A stretch of DNA of 64,000 bases from Mytilus galloprovincialis (lineage: Eukaryota > Mollusca > Bivalvia > Mytilida > Mytilidae): contig NC_134851.1 in NCBI RefSeq assembly GCF_965363235.1, forward strand, positions 58,399,522 to 58,463,521, given 5' to 3'. Of the stretch, positions 21,709 through 33,599 are shown one piece after another. Position 1 is the first letter of the stretch. Every line of letters starts with the position of its first letter. The position numbers and the translations under genes were made by a program. The notes under the pieces are model-generated. The model was given only the letters and a program-made list of their open reading frames with translations. It had not been told where the DNA came from and made no database searches.

Positions 21709-24700
21709 TCATTTAATTGGTCATGTTGTAAGTCTATACCATAGACCTTCTAAAAATAATCGAATTTTGGGACTAACTCATTTATTCTGCTGCCTAGCAA
21801 CCAATATAATGGTGGAGTTAAACTCGTCAAACATGATTATTATACAGATTTAATTTATCTATATTTGATATTAAACCTGTTTAGCATGTAGTGAACTTTA
21901 CACTTGTACACTATTTTTATATCACATAATTAAATGCACATTTTTGCCAAATTCACTGTTGTTTCTCCCTAGCAACACATCTGTTCCCATGGCAACCGAA
22001 ATTAGTTTTCTACTTTACCCAAATTAATTCTAAATATGTTGCAACAGCAAGGCAATTTGAGTTGCAAATTGTAAAAAGTAACAGACTTCAAAGTAATTGT
22101 TGAGGGGAAAAGCAATATTGAAACATCAACAAACAAAATAAAACACCGGTTATTGCTGATATATACAGATTGTGCATATAGTGCTGGGTGTGGTCTCACA
22201 TATCAGCGACAAGAAGAATAATACAAAGACAAGAACACATATGTAGCGCTAAGAAATCTTAATATTTATGATCTAAAATAAATAGATACAGACACATGCA
22301 TTAGAGGGTGTTTTAAATGTCGGTGTATTTCCATTATATTCAGTAGTGATGTTTCAGGTAGGGGCTCGGGTTGGAGGGGGCACTTCTATTAACAAGGTGA
22401 CGTGCCTCTGAAATAGTTCACCTTTTTAAGCTTAAAATAAGTGAAAAGTTAAGAAAACTATCAGATAAAAAAGATAAGGACAATAAAATTGCCATAACTT
22501 TATTGACTGTCAACTTGTTTGGTGTTCCCGCTGTGTCTTTATCAACCAATTTTCCTCTTTTGACAATTAAGTATTCCTCTTTTACATAAAACCACATGAA
22601 ACCAAATCAATATGGCAAAAGGTAACTTTTTTCCTACGCAATATATGACAATATATTTGTTTAAAATGTAAAACCGGGCGAGGAAACAAAACAGTGACAC
22701 CCCTATCAATTAAGTATTGAAGTAACCCCCCACCCCCACCCACAATAAACAAATAACATATGTAGATGATTGTTAGGTTTGACTTTTCGAAATTCATCTT
22801 ATTTTTATTATATATTTCAGATGTCCAGATTTATAACCATATCATTCTATAGCATTGCAAAACTGGTACATGCTACTATCTAAAAAAAATTGTATTCTTA
22901 AAATTTTTCTATATTCATTATATATATATTATTTCTTTTATTGTAGTTCTTGTCACTGTGACTAGCCTGTGTCATTTTGGTCACTTGTGGACAGTCGTTT
23001 CATTAGCAATCATACCACATCTTCTTTTTATAGTTTATTATATTTCTCCTTCACTAACCTTAGTGTCGTATGACCTTGGTCTTTGATTATCATGACAATA
23101 TTCATTATACATATAACATCAAAAAAGTTGAAAACAAGAATATATCGTAAGCACATGGATGCCCAAATTGCAAGACTAACACAGGCCAGCGAATCCTGAA
23201 TTAGGACAGGCGCAAAAATCGGCGGGCTTAAAAATGTTATTTTGAGATCTCAAACCCCCTCTCCCTTTAACTCTAGCCAAAGTAGAAGAAAATAAAACAC
23301 ACAACAATAGGCACAATAAAACTTAGTTCAAAAGAAGTCTGAGTCTAATGTCAGATTAAACTACCTTGACCATAACACAAGGACGTCAGATGAACAGACA
23401 AACATACACACAGAGCAGAAAGATAATGCCCACAAATGGGGCGTAATTTTTTTTTTTAAATTACTTTATTTATACACATGATTATAAATCTATTCAAAAC
23501 ATAACCTTTAAAGGTAACAAACACGTAGGATGCTTACAGACTTCAGGCACTTATTTCTATGCATGGGAAGGTCAACTATCCTTAAATATATATATCATAC
23601 ATGTATATACGAGTCTAAATAGAAAACTACGTTCAAATATGATTGCGTTGGATAAAAACCACAATTTTTATACGTGTGAATGTCAAACAAATTTCGTTGT
23701 AGAAGGGTCTCAAAACAGCACAAACAACATTTTCCAAAAGACCAAAAAAGTGAAAAAGTATATTTAAACAAAATGCATTTGACTAACAGGTCGAACAACT
23801 GATGTGTTTTAACCCTGCTGACTGCCATTTGCGATTGCCAAATACAATTGATCACAAGATGTAACAAAATGGATCTTAATATAAATTTAATATTAAACAA
23901 AAAAGATTTTTTTTATACATGTATATATACGGATATATAAATAGTCTACCTTATGCTGTTTCCGTTCTCTTACCATCAAATATTAAAGAACTTGTTCTCT
24001 ATACTCATTATCAACAAAGACACATCCAATTGGAATATAGGTACATTGTAGTTTCATTTTCAAAATAAATTTCGGGTTTCTCGCCAATAATCTAAATTTA
24101 AGGAAAAAAATCTTTTAAATCCCCCCTTTTATAACATAAATCATGGGTCTGACCCTAATACAAGAGATTGAGAAGACTGACCCATACAAACACCAAATTT
24201 TGAATTGATAATTAGCAGAAACATAAGAAACGTACAGATTATATCATATTGAAGGTCTATAGAAAATTTCATAATTAAAAAAAAAATGTCCTAAAAGTTG
24301 TTCGTGACTCCCTCATGTCCCTTACAATATGTAGTTGATTTGTTTTGTATTTTTTTGCAAAGAAATTTAACTAGATATACTTATGGAAATAATATTAGGA
24401 ATACACGTTACATTCATAAACCAAAAAATAAAGTTCCTATAGGCATACGAATTTATGAACTAAACTTTGTCAGATGAATAGGTCCAATTTGGAGTCTTTT
24501 TGGACGTCAAATTTCAGCTTTTTATTGCTCCGCTTGGCAATGAAAAATATAAAATAAACTATCGCACCAACCTTGCACCAAAAAGATTTTTAATTCGAAG
24601 TTTGAAATGTACAAACTTGTCAAAATGCCAAAATTTCTTGTTGGTGCAAGCATGGTGCGGTGGTCAAAATTTAGAAAAAACATCCAAATTTCTGTATTTT

Positions 24701-24903
24701 TGCTTATTTTCTCATTTATGACGTCATTTGCACCCACCATTGTGACGTCATTGAACCTTTTTATGTTAGATGAAAACACTTTTTTCAAATCATTGACTCA
24801 TATTCTAATAATTTATGGAGAAAATTCGCTCTGTTAGAATTTTTATTATCTTGTAAATCTGGGGCCATTTTAGGCCATTATAGCCCCTACTCCTTTAGCA
24901 TGT
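21709..24903. other. 3.2 kb block interrupting the gene 2 duplication unit
   Basis: The corresponding gene 3 sequence runs on without a gap near 36305, so this block was added on the gene 2 side (or lost from the gene 3 side). It has no gene. It holds a SINE-like scrap reversed at 22955-23035, a dispersed repeat at about 23160-23450 ('aatcctgaattaggacaggc...ctctccctttaactctagcc'), and two TGACGTCA palindromes 24 bp apart (24719, 24743). Its exact ends show no clear target duplication. Confidence 0.6.
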
Positions 24904-25189
24904 TTAGGGAACAACAAGAGCATAAGACGTCATAATCGAAGATAAATAAATAAAAAACTTATTATTTTAAACAAACTACCTGCTGATAAAAAATAACAGA
25001 TATGAGTTGCGCAAAAGAAGAGAAGTTTCCTTATTACACAACTGCTCTATAATTGTCATATATGTTACAAAACTTTGAATTTCCCGAAAAACTACGAATT
25101 TTCTTATCCCAGGAATAACAATGAAAAGATAACCTAAGCCGTATTTGGCAAAACTTTTAGGAATTTGGTCCTCAATGCTCTTCAATTTT

Positions 25190-25665
25190 GTACTTGATTG
25201 GCTTTATAACCATTTTCATTTGAGCGTCACTGATGAGTCTTATGTAGACGAAACGCGCGTCTGGCGTACTAAATTATAATCCTGGTACCTTTGATAATTA
25301 TTAACAACAAATGGGTCGATGCCATTGCTGGTAGACGTTTCGTTCCCGAGGATATCACCAACTAATTGCAAGTAGCCAGCACTTTTGTGTTGTTATGAAT
25401 ATCAATTGTATGGCGTTTTATATAAATTTCCTATTACAAAACTTTCAATTTCTCGAAAAAAAATAGAATTTTCTTATCCCAAGAATAGATTACCTAAGCC
25501 GTATTTTGCACAACATTTTTGGAATTTTGGGTCTTCAATACTCCTCAACTGTGTACTTGTTTGGCTTTATGACTTTTCTGAGCGTCACTGATGAGTCTTA
25601 TGTAGTCGAAACGCGCGTTTGGCGTACCAAATCTTTATTTGGGTACCTTTAATAACTATTACCTG
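25190..25665 (+). repeat. R1 repeat, tandem pair upstream of gene 2
   Basis: Two R1 cores at about 25218-25295 and 25580-25650. The equivalent pair upstream of gene 3 is at 36530-37035, so R1 was already there when the unit duplicated. Confidence 0.85.
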
Positions 25666-25789
25666 AGTTTTTTAATTTTTGGTATTAAGTTTAATTTCAA
25701 ATTGGTATTGCGTGTAATCGAGGTAGTTTGTTTAATAGAATATAAAAATACAAACGAATAATAAAAAAATATAAAACATAAAGCATTTA

Positions 25790-26451
25790 CAGTGTTCAGC
25801 TTTTGTATATACAGTGTAACCTTACTAATCCGACACCTGAGTATTCCAACATCCTACTTCAACCGAAACATTTTCATGGTTTCAAAATATACCTGTGTGA
25901 TGTTAAACTATTGTTTCAGATAAAGGGGAAGATTTGGTACAATTCAAACGTTTATTCCCGCTGCAGATGTGTGCACCTATCCTAAGTCAGGAATCTGATT
26001 TACAGTATACGTTGTTTGTTTATGTAGTTCATAAGTGTTTCTCGTTTCTCTTTTTTTTTTTATAGATTAGACCGTTGGTTTTCCAGTTTGAATGGCTGAA
26101 CATTACTAATTGTTTGGGTCCTTTATAGGTTGCTGTTCTGTGTGAACCAATGCTCCGTGTTGAAGGCCGTACCTTGGCCTATATATATGTATGGTTTACT
26201 TTTATGAATTGTTTTTTGGATGGAGATATCTATTCTCCCAGAAAACACCTGAGTATTAAGGCACCCAGCTTAATCCAATATTTTGTTCTGGTCTTCTATT
26301 GTGTCAGACTACGTAGGTTACACTGTACTTGTACCGTGTGTGTACCTTTTACTAGTAAAGTCCAATCTATGAACTAAATTTAATTCTATATATAATAGTT
26401 TATCTTTATTTTTCAGCTTGCAGTTTTGAAATTGAAACTTTTTTTTAAGAA
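25790..26451 (+). promoter_or_regulatory. Conserved 5' region and 3' splice site of gene 2
   Basis: Two blocks (25790-25892 and 26227-26451) match 37165-37491 before gene 3, including 'ctaatccgacacctgagta' and 'tgtaccttttactagtaaa'. A T-rich tract ends in cag at 26414-26416, 36 bases before the ATG, as in genes 1 and 3. Conservation suggests promoter or 5' exon/intron sequence, but some of it may simply reflect recent duplication. Confidence 0.6.
25893..26226 (+). repeat. R3 repeat inserted in the gene 2 5' region
   Basis: About 330 bp absent from the gene 3 copy. Wording such as 'gtttctcgtttctc' and 'agattagaccgttggttttc' recurs reversed at 28690-28985 and, more diverged, at 63335-63620. 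Confidence 0.75.
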
Positions 26452-28518
26452 ATGGATAATCAAAACGATCTTCAATTCTTATCTGTCAAATTATATAATT
26501 ACCTTTCCGAGGTTGTTGTTGGATCCGAAAAAGTGGTAAAATATAGAAGATACTTTTATAAATGCTTCGATGACACCTTGCTCTTGAGAGACTACAGAAT
26601 AATCAGCAGCGGGAGTAAAGCCGAGGGTCTTGATCTTCCTGGTAGTGACCTAGATGTGATGTTGCAAACTCATGGTTATATGGTTGATGAAAAACTTGGG
26701 AGCACATTGGAAAAGCATTTGATTCTAGACACAGATAATGCTTTGCCTGGTTTTGCTTTAATAAAAGTTCCTGATCAGAGTGATTTTGTAGACGAGATTG
26801 ATGTCACACAGACAGAGGATGGATTAGTCTTGAAAAACGATGTTTTAAAACAATCGCGTGTTGAAGTTCTAAATAAAGCATCTTCAATGATTGCCCTTGC
26901 TAAAGTACTGAAAATGGACGTTCAAACACTATGTAAGGTTCAGGGTCCAGCTACGAATTCTGCAGTCGAAGGAGTGGCGGATGTGGATGTGGTTCACTGC
27001 CTTCCTTGTCGTGAATGGCCTTCGATTGCAAAAAGTTGGTTACAAAGAAATAGATGCTTCAAATGGCCCTCGTCAGATGTGATGGCAGAGGCAATACATG
27101 AAGGCGTGTTATTAGTACCCGTAGGAAGTAAGTCTCCTACCTCTGACGAAAACAACTCTGAATGGAGGTTTTCGTTTTCTCTAACTGAAAAACTGTTAGT
27201 TCACTCATTCAACCACAGCCAGCTGTTATGCTATGCCTTGCTAAAGATTGTTTTAAAAGAGATATTTAACAAAGTACATATTTTTCACAAACTTTTATGT
27301 TCATATTACTTAAAAACGGTTCTATTTTGGGTCTTAGAAGAAATCGATGACTCATATTGGGTACCAGAAAACATATTGCGTTGCTTTTCTTTGTGCCTAC
27401 AGCGATTGCATTATTTCATTTCATGTAACTATATTCCAAATTACTTTATACCTGAACATAATATGATTGAAGGAAGATTTACAAAAAATATTGGAAAACA
27501 ACTTGGAATGTTTGCAGAAAAACTTCTTATCGGAAATATATGGAAAGTGCTGTTGTCAATTGATTTACTTTCCGATTTACGTCGTAATTTGTGCTATGTC
27601 TCGAAACCCTTCAAAGTTATTTCAGAATTTGACAAAACCATAGTTGCTATGAAAATTCCAGACTGGACTCAATGGATTGTAGATATATTATGCAGATCAT
27701 TGAGTTTCTTTGTTCACAGAATTCGAAATGAGTACTGTCCAACATTTTTCAAAAACATCTATGCCATTGGCTTATTAGACCTGTGTAAAAGAAAAGCAAT
27801 TTCTATAAAAATGCGTTCAACTAGTTCACAGCACATCAGTAATAAGCATTATTATTCTAAATATAAACAATGCTTATTCCATTTACTGCTGAATTCAAGC
27901 GGCGACGCCGTGTCAGGTTGGTTACTACTTGCATCCTTTTTCTACACTTGTCAGGAATATCATAAGATGAATGCTATACTTTCACTTACAAAGGAGATTT
28001 TATCTCGGGATTTGTATACAGTGTCTAATTTTATGGACCTTTCTACGGTCAAGCAAACTACATTTGAAAAACAGTTAGTTCAAAGTAAGCAATTCCTCAA
28101 AAGGTTGAGACATTCATTAATCAGATCTTTTACTTTTCACAGGAATGAACAAAATGCTGATAGTTTTATATTTCACGAAGACCTGTCCATTGACGGAGAG
28201 GATTTTTCTATAGGAACGCCAATAGTGTGTATACGCTATCTTACATTCTTGCAATGTTTCAAACAAAGCAATACAGAAGGAATGAACCGTGCTTTTGTGA
28301 TGTTACAGGAAGCTGTTGAAAAATCACCGCATTTAGATTCTATTTCCATTTCCATAAACTTCAGTTATTTATTACATGCACAGTTATTAATTGGTAATGA
28401 TGGAATTGAAACACTCAGAAAAATGTTTTCCGTTTGTAAACCTTTCGATGTTACAGGGAAATTATCAAGTTACCAGGCAGACTTTGAAAAAATGGTAAAG
28501 TTTTATTTGAATGAATAG
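26452..28518 (+). CDS. Mab-21/cGAS-like nucleotidyltransferase (cGLR-like), gene 2
   Basis: A 688-residue, single-exon paralogue. GS at 54-55, D66 and D68 in SDLDVML, D179 in DVDVVHCLPCREWP, EWRFSFSLTEK near 237 and PEHNMIEGRF near 334 are all intact, so the metal-binding triad of the cGAS fold is complete. By eye it is closer to gene 3 than to gene 1 over the whole length; it shares with gene 3 the wording MDNQNDLQFL and DVVHCLPC. Differences concentrate at residues 41-50, just before the GS motif, at 70-78, and at 129-175, between the second and third catalytic Asp. The C-terminal extension is helical-looking, with DAVSGWLLLASFFYTCQEY and PFDVTGKL. No targeting signal. Role in nucleic-acid sensing is inferred from the family. 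Confidence 0.9.
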   Translation: MDNQNDLQFLSVKLYNYLSEVVVGSEKVVKYRRYFYKCFDDTLLLRDYRIISSGSKAEGLDLPGSDLDVMLQTHGYMVDEKLGSTLEKHLILDTDNALPGFALIKVPDQSDFVDEIDVTQTEDGLVLKNDVLKQSRVEVLNKASSMIALAKVLKMDVQTLCKVQGPATNSAVEGVADVDVVHCLPCREWPSIAKSWLQRNRCFKWPSSDVMAEAIHEGVLLVPVGSKSPTSDENNSEWRFSFSLTEKLLVHSFNHSQLLCYALLKIVLKEIFNKVHIFHKLLCSYYLKTVLFWVLEEIDDSYWVPENILRCFSLCLQRLHYFISCNYIPNYFIPEHNMIEGRFTKNIGKQLGMFAEKLLIGNIWKVLLSIDLLSDLRRNLCYVSKPFKVISEFDKTIVAMKIPDWTQWIVDILCRSLSFFVHRIRNEYCPTFFKNIYAIGLLDLCKRKAISIKMRSTSSQHISNKHYYSKYKQCLFHLLLNSSGDAVSGWLLLASFFYTCQEYHKMNAILSLTKEILSRDLYTVSNFMDLSTVKQTTFEKQLVQSKQFLKRLRHSLIRSFTFHRNEQNADSFIFHEDLSIDGEDFSIGTPIVCIRYLTFLQCFKQSNTEGMNRAFVMLQEAVEKSPHLDSISISINFSYLLHAQLLIGNDGIETLRKMFSVCKPFDVTGKLSSYQADFEKMVKFYLNE

Positions 28519-28689
28519 ATAGTAAAAATAGATATGGCACATAGTTTACTTCCTTCTGTTTTATTAGGAGGTTAACTTTATACAGAAACGTCTAAGGAAA
28601 ACAGTCTTAGGAAAACAGATAAGAAGTTAGAAATAGCCTTTAACTTTACATTTCGACATAAAGATGATGTTCTCTCTCTAAAAGATTCA
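28519..28689. other. Gene 2 downstream sequence
   Basis: Short spacer after the stop. No AATAAA polyadenylation signal is evident close to the stop. Confidence 0.3.
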
Positions 28690-28985
28690 GGGAGACAAAT
28701 TTAAAGAAATAGGAAGATGTGGTGTGAGTGCCAATGAGAAAACTTTCCATCCAAATCCAAATAACAGTTTTGAAAAAAGTAAACCATTATAGGTCAATGT
28801 ACGGCCTTCAGCTCTGAGCCTTGGCTCACACCGAACAACAAGCTATACCGGGTCGTACAATTACTAGTGAAAAAAACAGTCAAACCGGAAAACCAACGGT
28901 CTAATCTATATAAAAAAAACGAGAAACGAGAAACACGTATAAATTACATAAACAAACGACAACTACTGTAGAAAGCTTGTTTCCA
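28690..28985 (-). repeat. R3 repeat, reversed copy
   Basis: Reverse complement matches the R3 insertion at 25893-26226; its outer end includes the SINE-like phrase 'gaagatgtggtgtgagtgcc'. Confidence 0.7.
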
Positions 28986-30810
28986 AATCCGTCCCGTAGT
29001 ATGTATGTATCACGGTATTCATATGTATATTTCATGCACATGTTTTTTTATAACAAAAATATGTAAGAATGTCAAAAATTTCTAGAATTCAACTTTTTTT
29101 CTTAACCTAATTTTTATGTTTAAATGACCCCCAAACAAATATTTGGTGAGGAAAAAATCATATGGTGGTTCACTTTTTTTTTCATAGACACCGGACAATA
29201 AATCTATTTTCGATATAGTTTTTGAAGATTATAGAAAATATGTCGTGTGATTGTCACCAGGAACATTATTCACAAGACACGAAAATGACACAGTAAATAC
29301 CATCTATAAGTCATCATATGACCTTCAACAATGAGCATTGTCCATACCGGATAGTCAGATATATAAGACACCAAAACGTCAAATGTGAAACATTTCAAAC
29401 GAGAAAACTAGTTTTTTTCGTATGAATAGTTCTTTTATTTTTTCCCGTTTTTGATTTCCCGTCAAAATAAAGCAGCACAAAACAAAGCATGCAGAACAAC
29501 ATACACACAAAAAAAAAAACGCGCGGGGGCATAGGATATCTGATGTAGATCACTTTTGTAACATGTGTAAGATCAAAGACGTTTGGATGTAAATATGCAG
29601 TGTCAAGTCTTCCCGTCAAAATTAATGTAGGCATTGTTTTTGCGTGGAACTTTTAGAATAGGAAGCCACGATTCAAACTCCTACACTTGAACGACTTGAT
29701 ACAAAATCATTGTTAATTCAGCATATTTAAACCTTGCTTATTGGATACCTATTAGATATTCTTGGAGTTGTACAGGTCTGTGAAATATGTTTTTAATCAA
29801 ACATGTTTTAATTAGTGCCAAAAAAAAAAAAGTTACCATTCTGTGTGGTCATGATAAGATAGCCGTATCGAAAGTTTTATTCATTATTTAAAGTGGGTTT
29901 ATCTGTTGACTCTCCATCAAAGTATATTGTTGAATATCGAATGCTTTATTCGCTGTATTCTGAACATCCCGAACTGTTTTATGATAGCTTCCGTTAATGA
30001 CAGTCACCTAAGATATGTTTAGTCTATGTCCAGACGGTTCAGTAGATGCTATTTACTAAATATAAAAAAAAAGCATACTGAATTTACGGAAGATTGGATT
30101 AATACATTGTAACAATAGGGAAAACATTTGAATAGCACTGAATTTACGAAAGGAAAATCTCTTCTTAATAGTCTAACGAGGCTCTAGTCTTTTTCAGTTA
30201 TGAATGATTGTTAATACTAGTTTCTTGTGTATATTTCGGAGTTTAGTATGACATTCATCATCACTGCACTAGTATACATTTTTTGTTTAGGGGACAGCCT
30301 GAGCACTTCTCTGGGTGTAAGAAATTTCTCGCTGCATTGAAGATTCATTGTTGGCTATCGGCTAATGTCTGCTCTTCAGTCGGTTGGTGTGACACGTGAT
30401 CGTACCTCATTTCCATTCTAAATCTTATTTACTTTGAGAATTTGGAATATTTAGTCGATGTCAAATTCAAAATGTTGAGTTATTAGAATGAATTTCAATA
30501 GATAATACTTATGTAGTGTTGAATTAAGTGATTTTGATTTTTACTGCTTTTATACGTTTAGCAGTAGCACGGGGACGCCAACATTCGTCTTTACCATTAC
30601 CATAGTTATAACCAAGCGGACCAATGATATGCGATTAATTATAATACATATACGACAAAACAAATAAGAACATTTATTTCTCTCCAGTGGCCATATACTT
30701 AACACGCTGTGGGTTTTCATTTGTTAATATAATACGTTACCACATTATGCCACTTTCATAAAATTTCATACTTTTGAAACTTTAATTGTGAGTTTTTCAT
30801 AATTTGATTC
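28986..30810. other. Non-coding stretch with a repeat scrap
   Basis: At about 29260-29420 is a piece of the repeat found at 57975-58330 ('gaccttcaacaatgagcatt..ccatac'). A minus-strand open frame (29395-29634) ends in a hydrophobic low-complexity stretch; its first 37 residues look less random but match nothing I know. No gene supported. Confidence 0.4.
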
Positions 30811-31017
30811 TTATCGCTGTTTAATCATCATTCTTGTAGATTCATAAAAGTAGAAAAATCCTTTCCATGTTAGGCACATAATACCATTGGCAACTTTTGA
30901 GTGTTTTCCACCTAAATATTCCCCATTTAAGTAGGAAGAATAAAAACTTCGGACATACCATGCTCCTTCATACCTTTCGCCACAGCTATAATATCTTAGG
31001 TCATTATCCTTGTCTTT
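30811..31017 (-). pseudogene. Fibrinogen-related domain C-terminus fragment
   Basis: Sixty-eight minus-strand residues read as the end of a fibrinogen-related domain: KDKDND (the calcium-site D-x-D-N-D), SCGERYEGAWYV (usual CA..Y.GAWWY), SSYLNGEYL (usual SNLNG.Y), then GIMCLTWKGFFYFYESTRMMI (usual GI.W..WKG.YYS....MKI) and a stop. Such domains occur in FREP and ficolin-like lectins, which are secreted recognition proteins expanded in mussels. The second of the usual pair of cysteines (in WWY..CH) is replaced, which argues against a normal fold. On its 5' side it runs directly into retroelement tail sequence with no splice site at the join, and no other exon of the domain is seen, so it is most likely a dead fragment. 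Confidence 0.65.
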
Positions 31018-31210
31018 AGTAGAAGACATAACACAACATAGAAAACTGAAGAATAAGCAACACGAACCCCACCAAATCCTATGGGTGATCCAAGGTGCCT
31101 CTGATAGGTAAGCAGATCCTGCTCCACATGTGGCACCCGTCGTGTTGCTCATGTTATAACAAATCTGGTAAATAGTCTTATTCAGTAGGTCACATAAAAG
31201 GGAAGGGGAT
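31018..31210 (-). mobile_element. Retroelement tail fragment
   Basis: Matches the sequence that follows the reverse transcriptase piece at 56340-56560 ('gcaacacgacgggtgccgca', 'gtggggttcgtgttg', 'ttctatgttgtgt'). It is a 3' portion without coding capacity, next to the fibrinogen-domain fragment. Confidence 0.65.
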
Positions 31211-31261
31211 TGTAGTTACGACATAAAGATCATATTTGATATTTGTAAAACGGTTATTATA

Positions 31262-31710
31262 TATGAGCGTCACTGATGAGTCTTTTGTAGACAAAACGCA
31301 CGTCTGGCGTACTAAATTTTAATCCTGGTACCTTTGATAACTATTTACACCACTGGGTCGATGCCACTGCTGGTGGACGTTTCGTCCCCGATGGTATCAC
31401 CAGCCCAGTAGTCAACATTTCGTTGTTGACATGAATACCAATAATGTGGTAATTTTTATAAATTTCCTGTGTACAAAACATTGAATTTTACGAAAAACTA
31501 AGGATTTTCGTATCCCAGGCATAGATTAGATTAGCCGTATTTGGCACAACTTTTGGAATTGAGGATCCTCAATGCTCTTCAACTTTGTACTTGTTTGGCT
31601 TTATAAATATTTTGATATGAGCGTCACTGATGAGTCTTATGTAGACGAAACGCGCGTCCGGTGTACTAAAGTATAATCCTGGTACCTTTTATAACTATTG
31701 CCTCTGCTTT
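31262..31710 (+). repeat. R1 repeat, tandem pair
   Basis: R1 cores near 31265 and 31620, spaced about 355 bp, with the shared 'accactgggtcgatgccact' module between them. Confidence 0.85.
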
Positions 31711-31967
31711 CATATCTCTCGAAAAAGAAATTTCAAGCAGAAAAGTTGTTAACTAAGTGGTTTATAAACCCTTAAATCATGTACATTATACCATAAGCAT
31801 ATCTTAGTATAACTACTTTTCGTGTGAACGAAAGCACCAGGGGTGTTCGTATAAAATCATTCTGAACATTTGTTGTAGCAAAATCAAAAGTTTAAGGAGA
31901 GCATTACAACACCAAAAATACGTCAAATATGTCCTAGGCTATTAGTGAGTGAAGATAGAAAAATGTA

Positions 31968-32333
31968 CGTTTTGATCCCTTAAGGGACAACGAGATATCA
32001 TTTACAAATTAAAAATGAAAACACTTGAGATCAGTTTATTAAAAAAACGGAAAAAATGGTTCCGAATATTAAAAAGATACTTGAACAAATCGCGAATACC
32101 TTTTGTGTAATTCCTTATTCAATAAAATCCCATTTATTTTGTTTTAAATAATGAAGTATCGTGGTGATAGAATTTTAGAACCAACCCAAATGGACCTCAT
32201 TTGACATAATCTTCGATATACTGTAACTAGTAACATACACATTCAAATTAAGATAACAGATAACCTGTGTAAATAGGGAACGGTTTTTATCTATGAGTCA
32301 GACATGATTTTTGCTATAAACACAATGTAAGTT
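31968..32333 (+). repeat. Duplicated block D1, second copy
   Basis: Counterpart of 20029-20396, same orientation. Confidence 0.8.
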
Positions 32334-32399
32334 TTATATAGACATAGGCAGATGTGGTGTGAGTTCCAAGAGACAACTTTCCATCTTAAACAATTCATG

Positions 32400-33560
32400 A
32401 CATAGCGATGCCAGTGTCTGAGCAGAAACTTGATGAAGCAAGGATATGTAATAAAATCTCGTCTTTTTTTCCTTAAAAAAATACATGGAGGGTGATGTTA
32501 GTGTCTGGGCAAAAAGTTGATGAACCAGTGGTACATGAAAGAAGGTCTCAAAAATTGATTGCGGGCGTTGCCAGTGTCTGTGGAAGAAAGTTGAAGAACC
32601 AGTGGTATTCCAAAGAACGTCTCGCCCTTTTTAAAAAAAAAAGTCCTGCAGGGTGATGCCAGTGTCTGAGTAGAAAATTGAGGAACTAGTGGTATATCAA
32701 AGTACATTTCGTAATTTAAAAAGAAAGAAAATGCATAGAGGGTGATACCAGTGTCTCAGTTAAAAGTTGAAGAACCAGTGGTATATCAAAGAACGTCTCA
32801 AAAAACAATTGAGGGCGATGCCAGTGTCTGAGTAGAAAGTTCAAGAACCAGTGGTATATCAAAAACGTCTCCTCCTTTTTTATAAAATCAAAATCCACGG
32901 AGGGTGATGACTGTGTCTCAGCAAACAGTTGAAGAACAAGTGGTATAACAAAGAACGTCTCGAAAATTGATTAAGAGTGATCCCAGTGTCTGAGTAGAAG
33001 GTTCAAGAACCAGTTGTATATCAAAGAACGTCTCGTCCTATTCATAAAAACAAAAGCCATGGAGGGTTATGACTGTGTATCAGCAAACAGTAGAAGAACC
33101 ATTGGTATGCCAAAGAACGTTTCGTCCTATTTATAAAAACAAAATCCATGGAGGTTGATGACTGTGTATCAGCAGAAAGTTGATGCGAAAAGTTGATGAA
33201 GCAGGTGTATGTAAAAGAACGTCGCGTCCTTTTTATAAAATATGAAAATTATTCATGGAGGGTGATACCAGTGTCGGAGGAGAAGGTTGAGAAACCAGTG
33301 TTATATCAAAGAATGTCTCGTCCTTTTTTTAAAAACAAGTCTATGGAGGGGGATACCAGTAACCGAGCAAAAAGTTGATGAAGCAGGCGTATGACAAAGA
33401 ACGTCTCGTCCTTTTTATATAAACAAAAACATCATTGAGGGTGATGTCAGTGTCTGGGAAGAATTTAAGGGAACCAGTGGTATGTCAAAGAACGTCTCGC
33501 CCTTTTAAAAAAAATCATGGTGGGTGATGTCAGTGTCACAGCAGAAAGTTGAAGAACAAG
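32400..33560. repeat. Minisatellite, about 14 units of 75-105 bp
   Basis: Recurring 'gtgatgccagtgtctgag', 'agttgaagaaccagtggta' and 'caaagaacgtctcgtcct' with spacing mostly 74-91 bp. Units alternate between a longer type with an A-rich tail and a shorter type. Short open frames on both strands reflect the repeat. Confidence 0.85.
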
Positions 33561-33599
33561 GGGTATGTCATAGAGCATATCGGCCTTTTATATATGAAA

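Noticed and set aside
21983-21996. An RFX X-box-like sequence (GTTCCCATGGCAAC)
   Set aside because: One base off the consensus, single copy and not tied to any gene start.
24500-24790. Paired open frames on both strands around 'ccaaccttgcacc' and 'ggtgcaagcatgg'
   Set aside because: Considered as a foldback element, but the arms match over only about 10 bases.
32498-32898. Minus-strand frames with FDIPLVLQL-type repeats
   Set aside because: They are translations of the minisatellite; the unit length is not a constant multiple of three.
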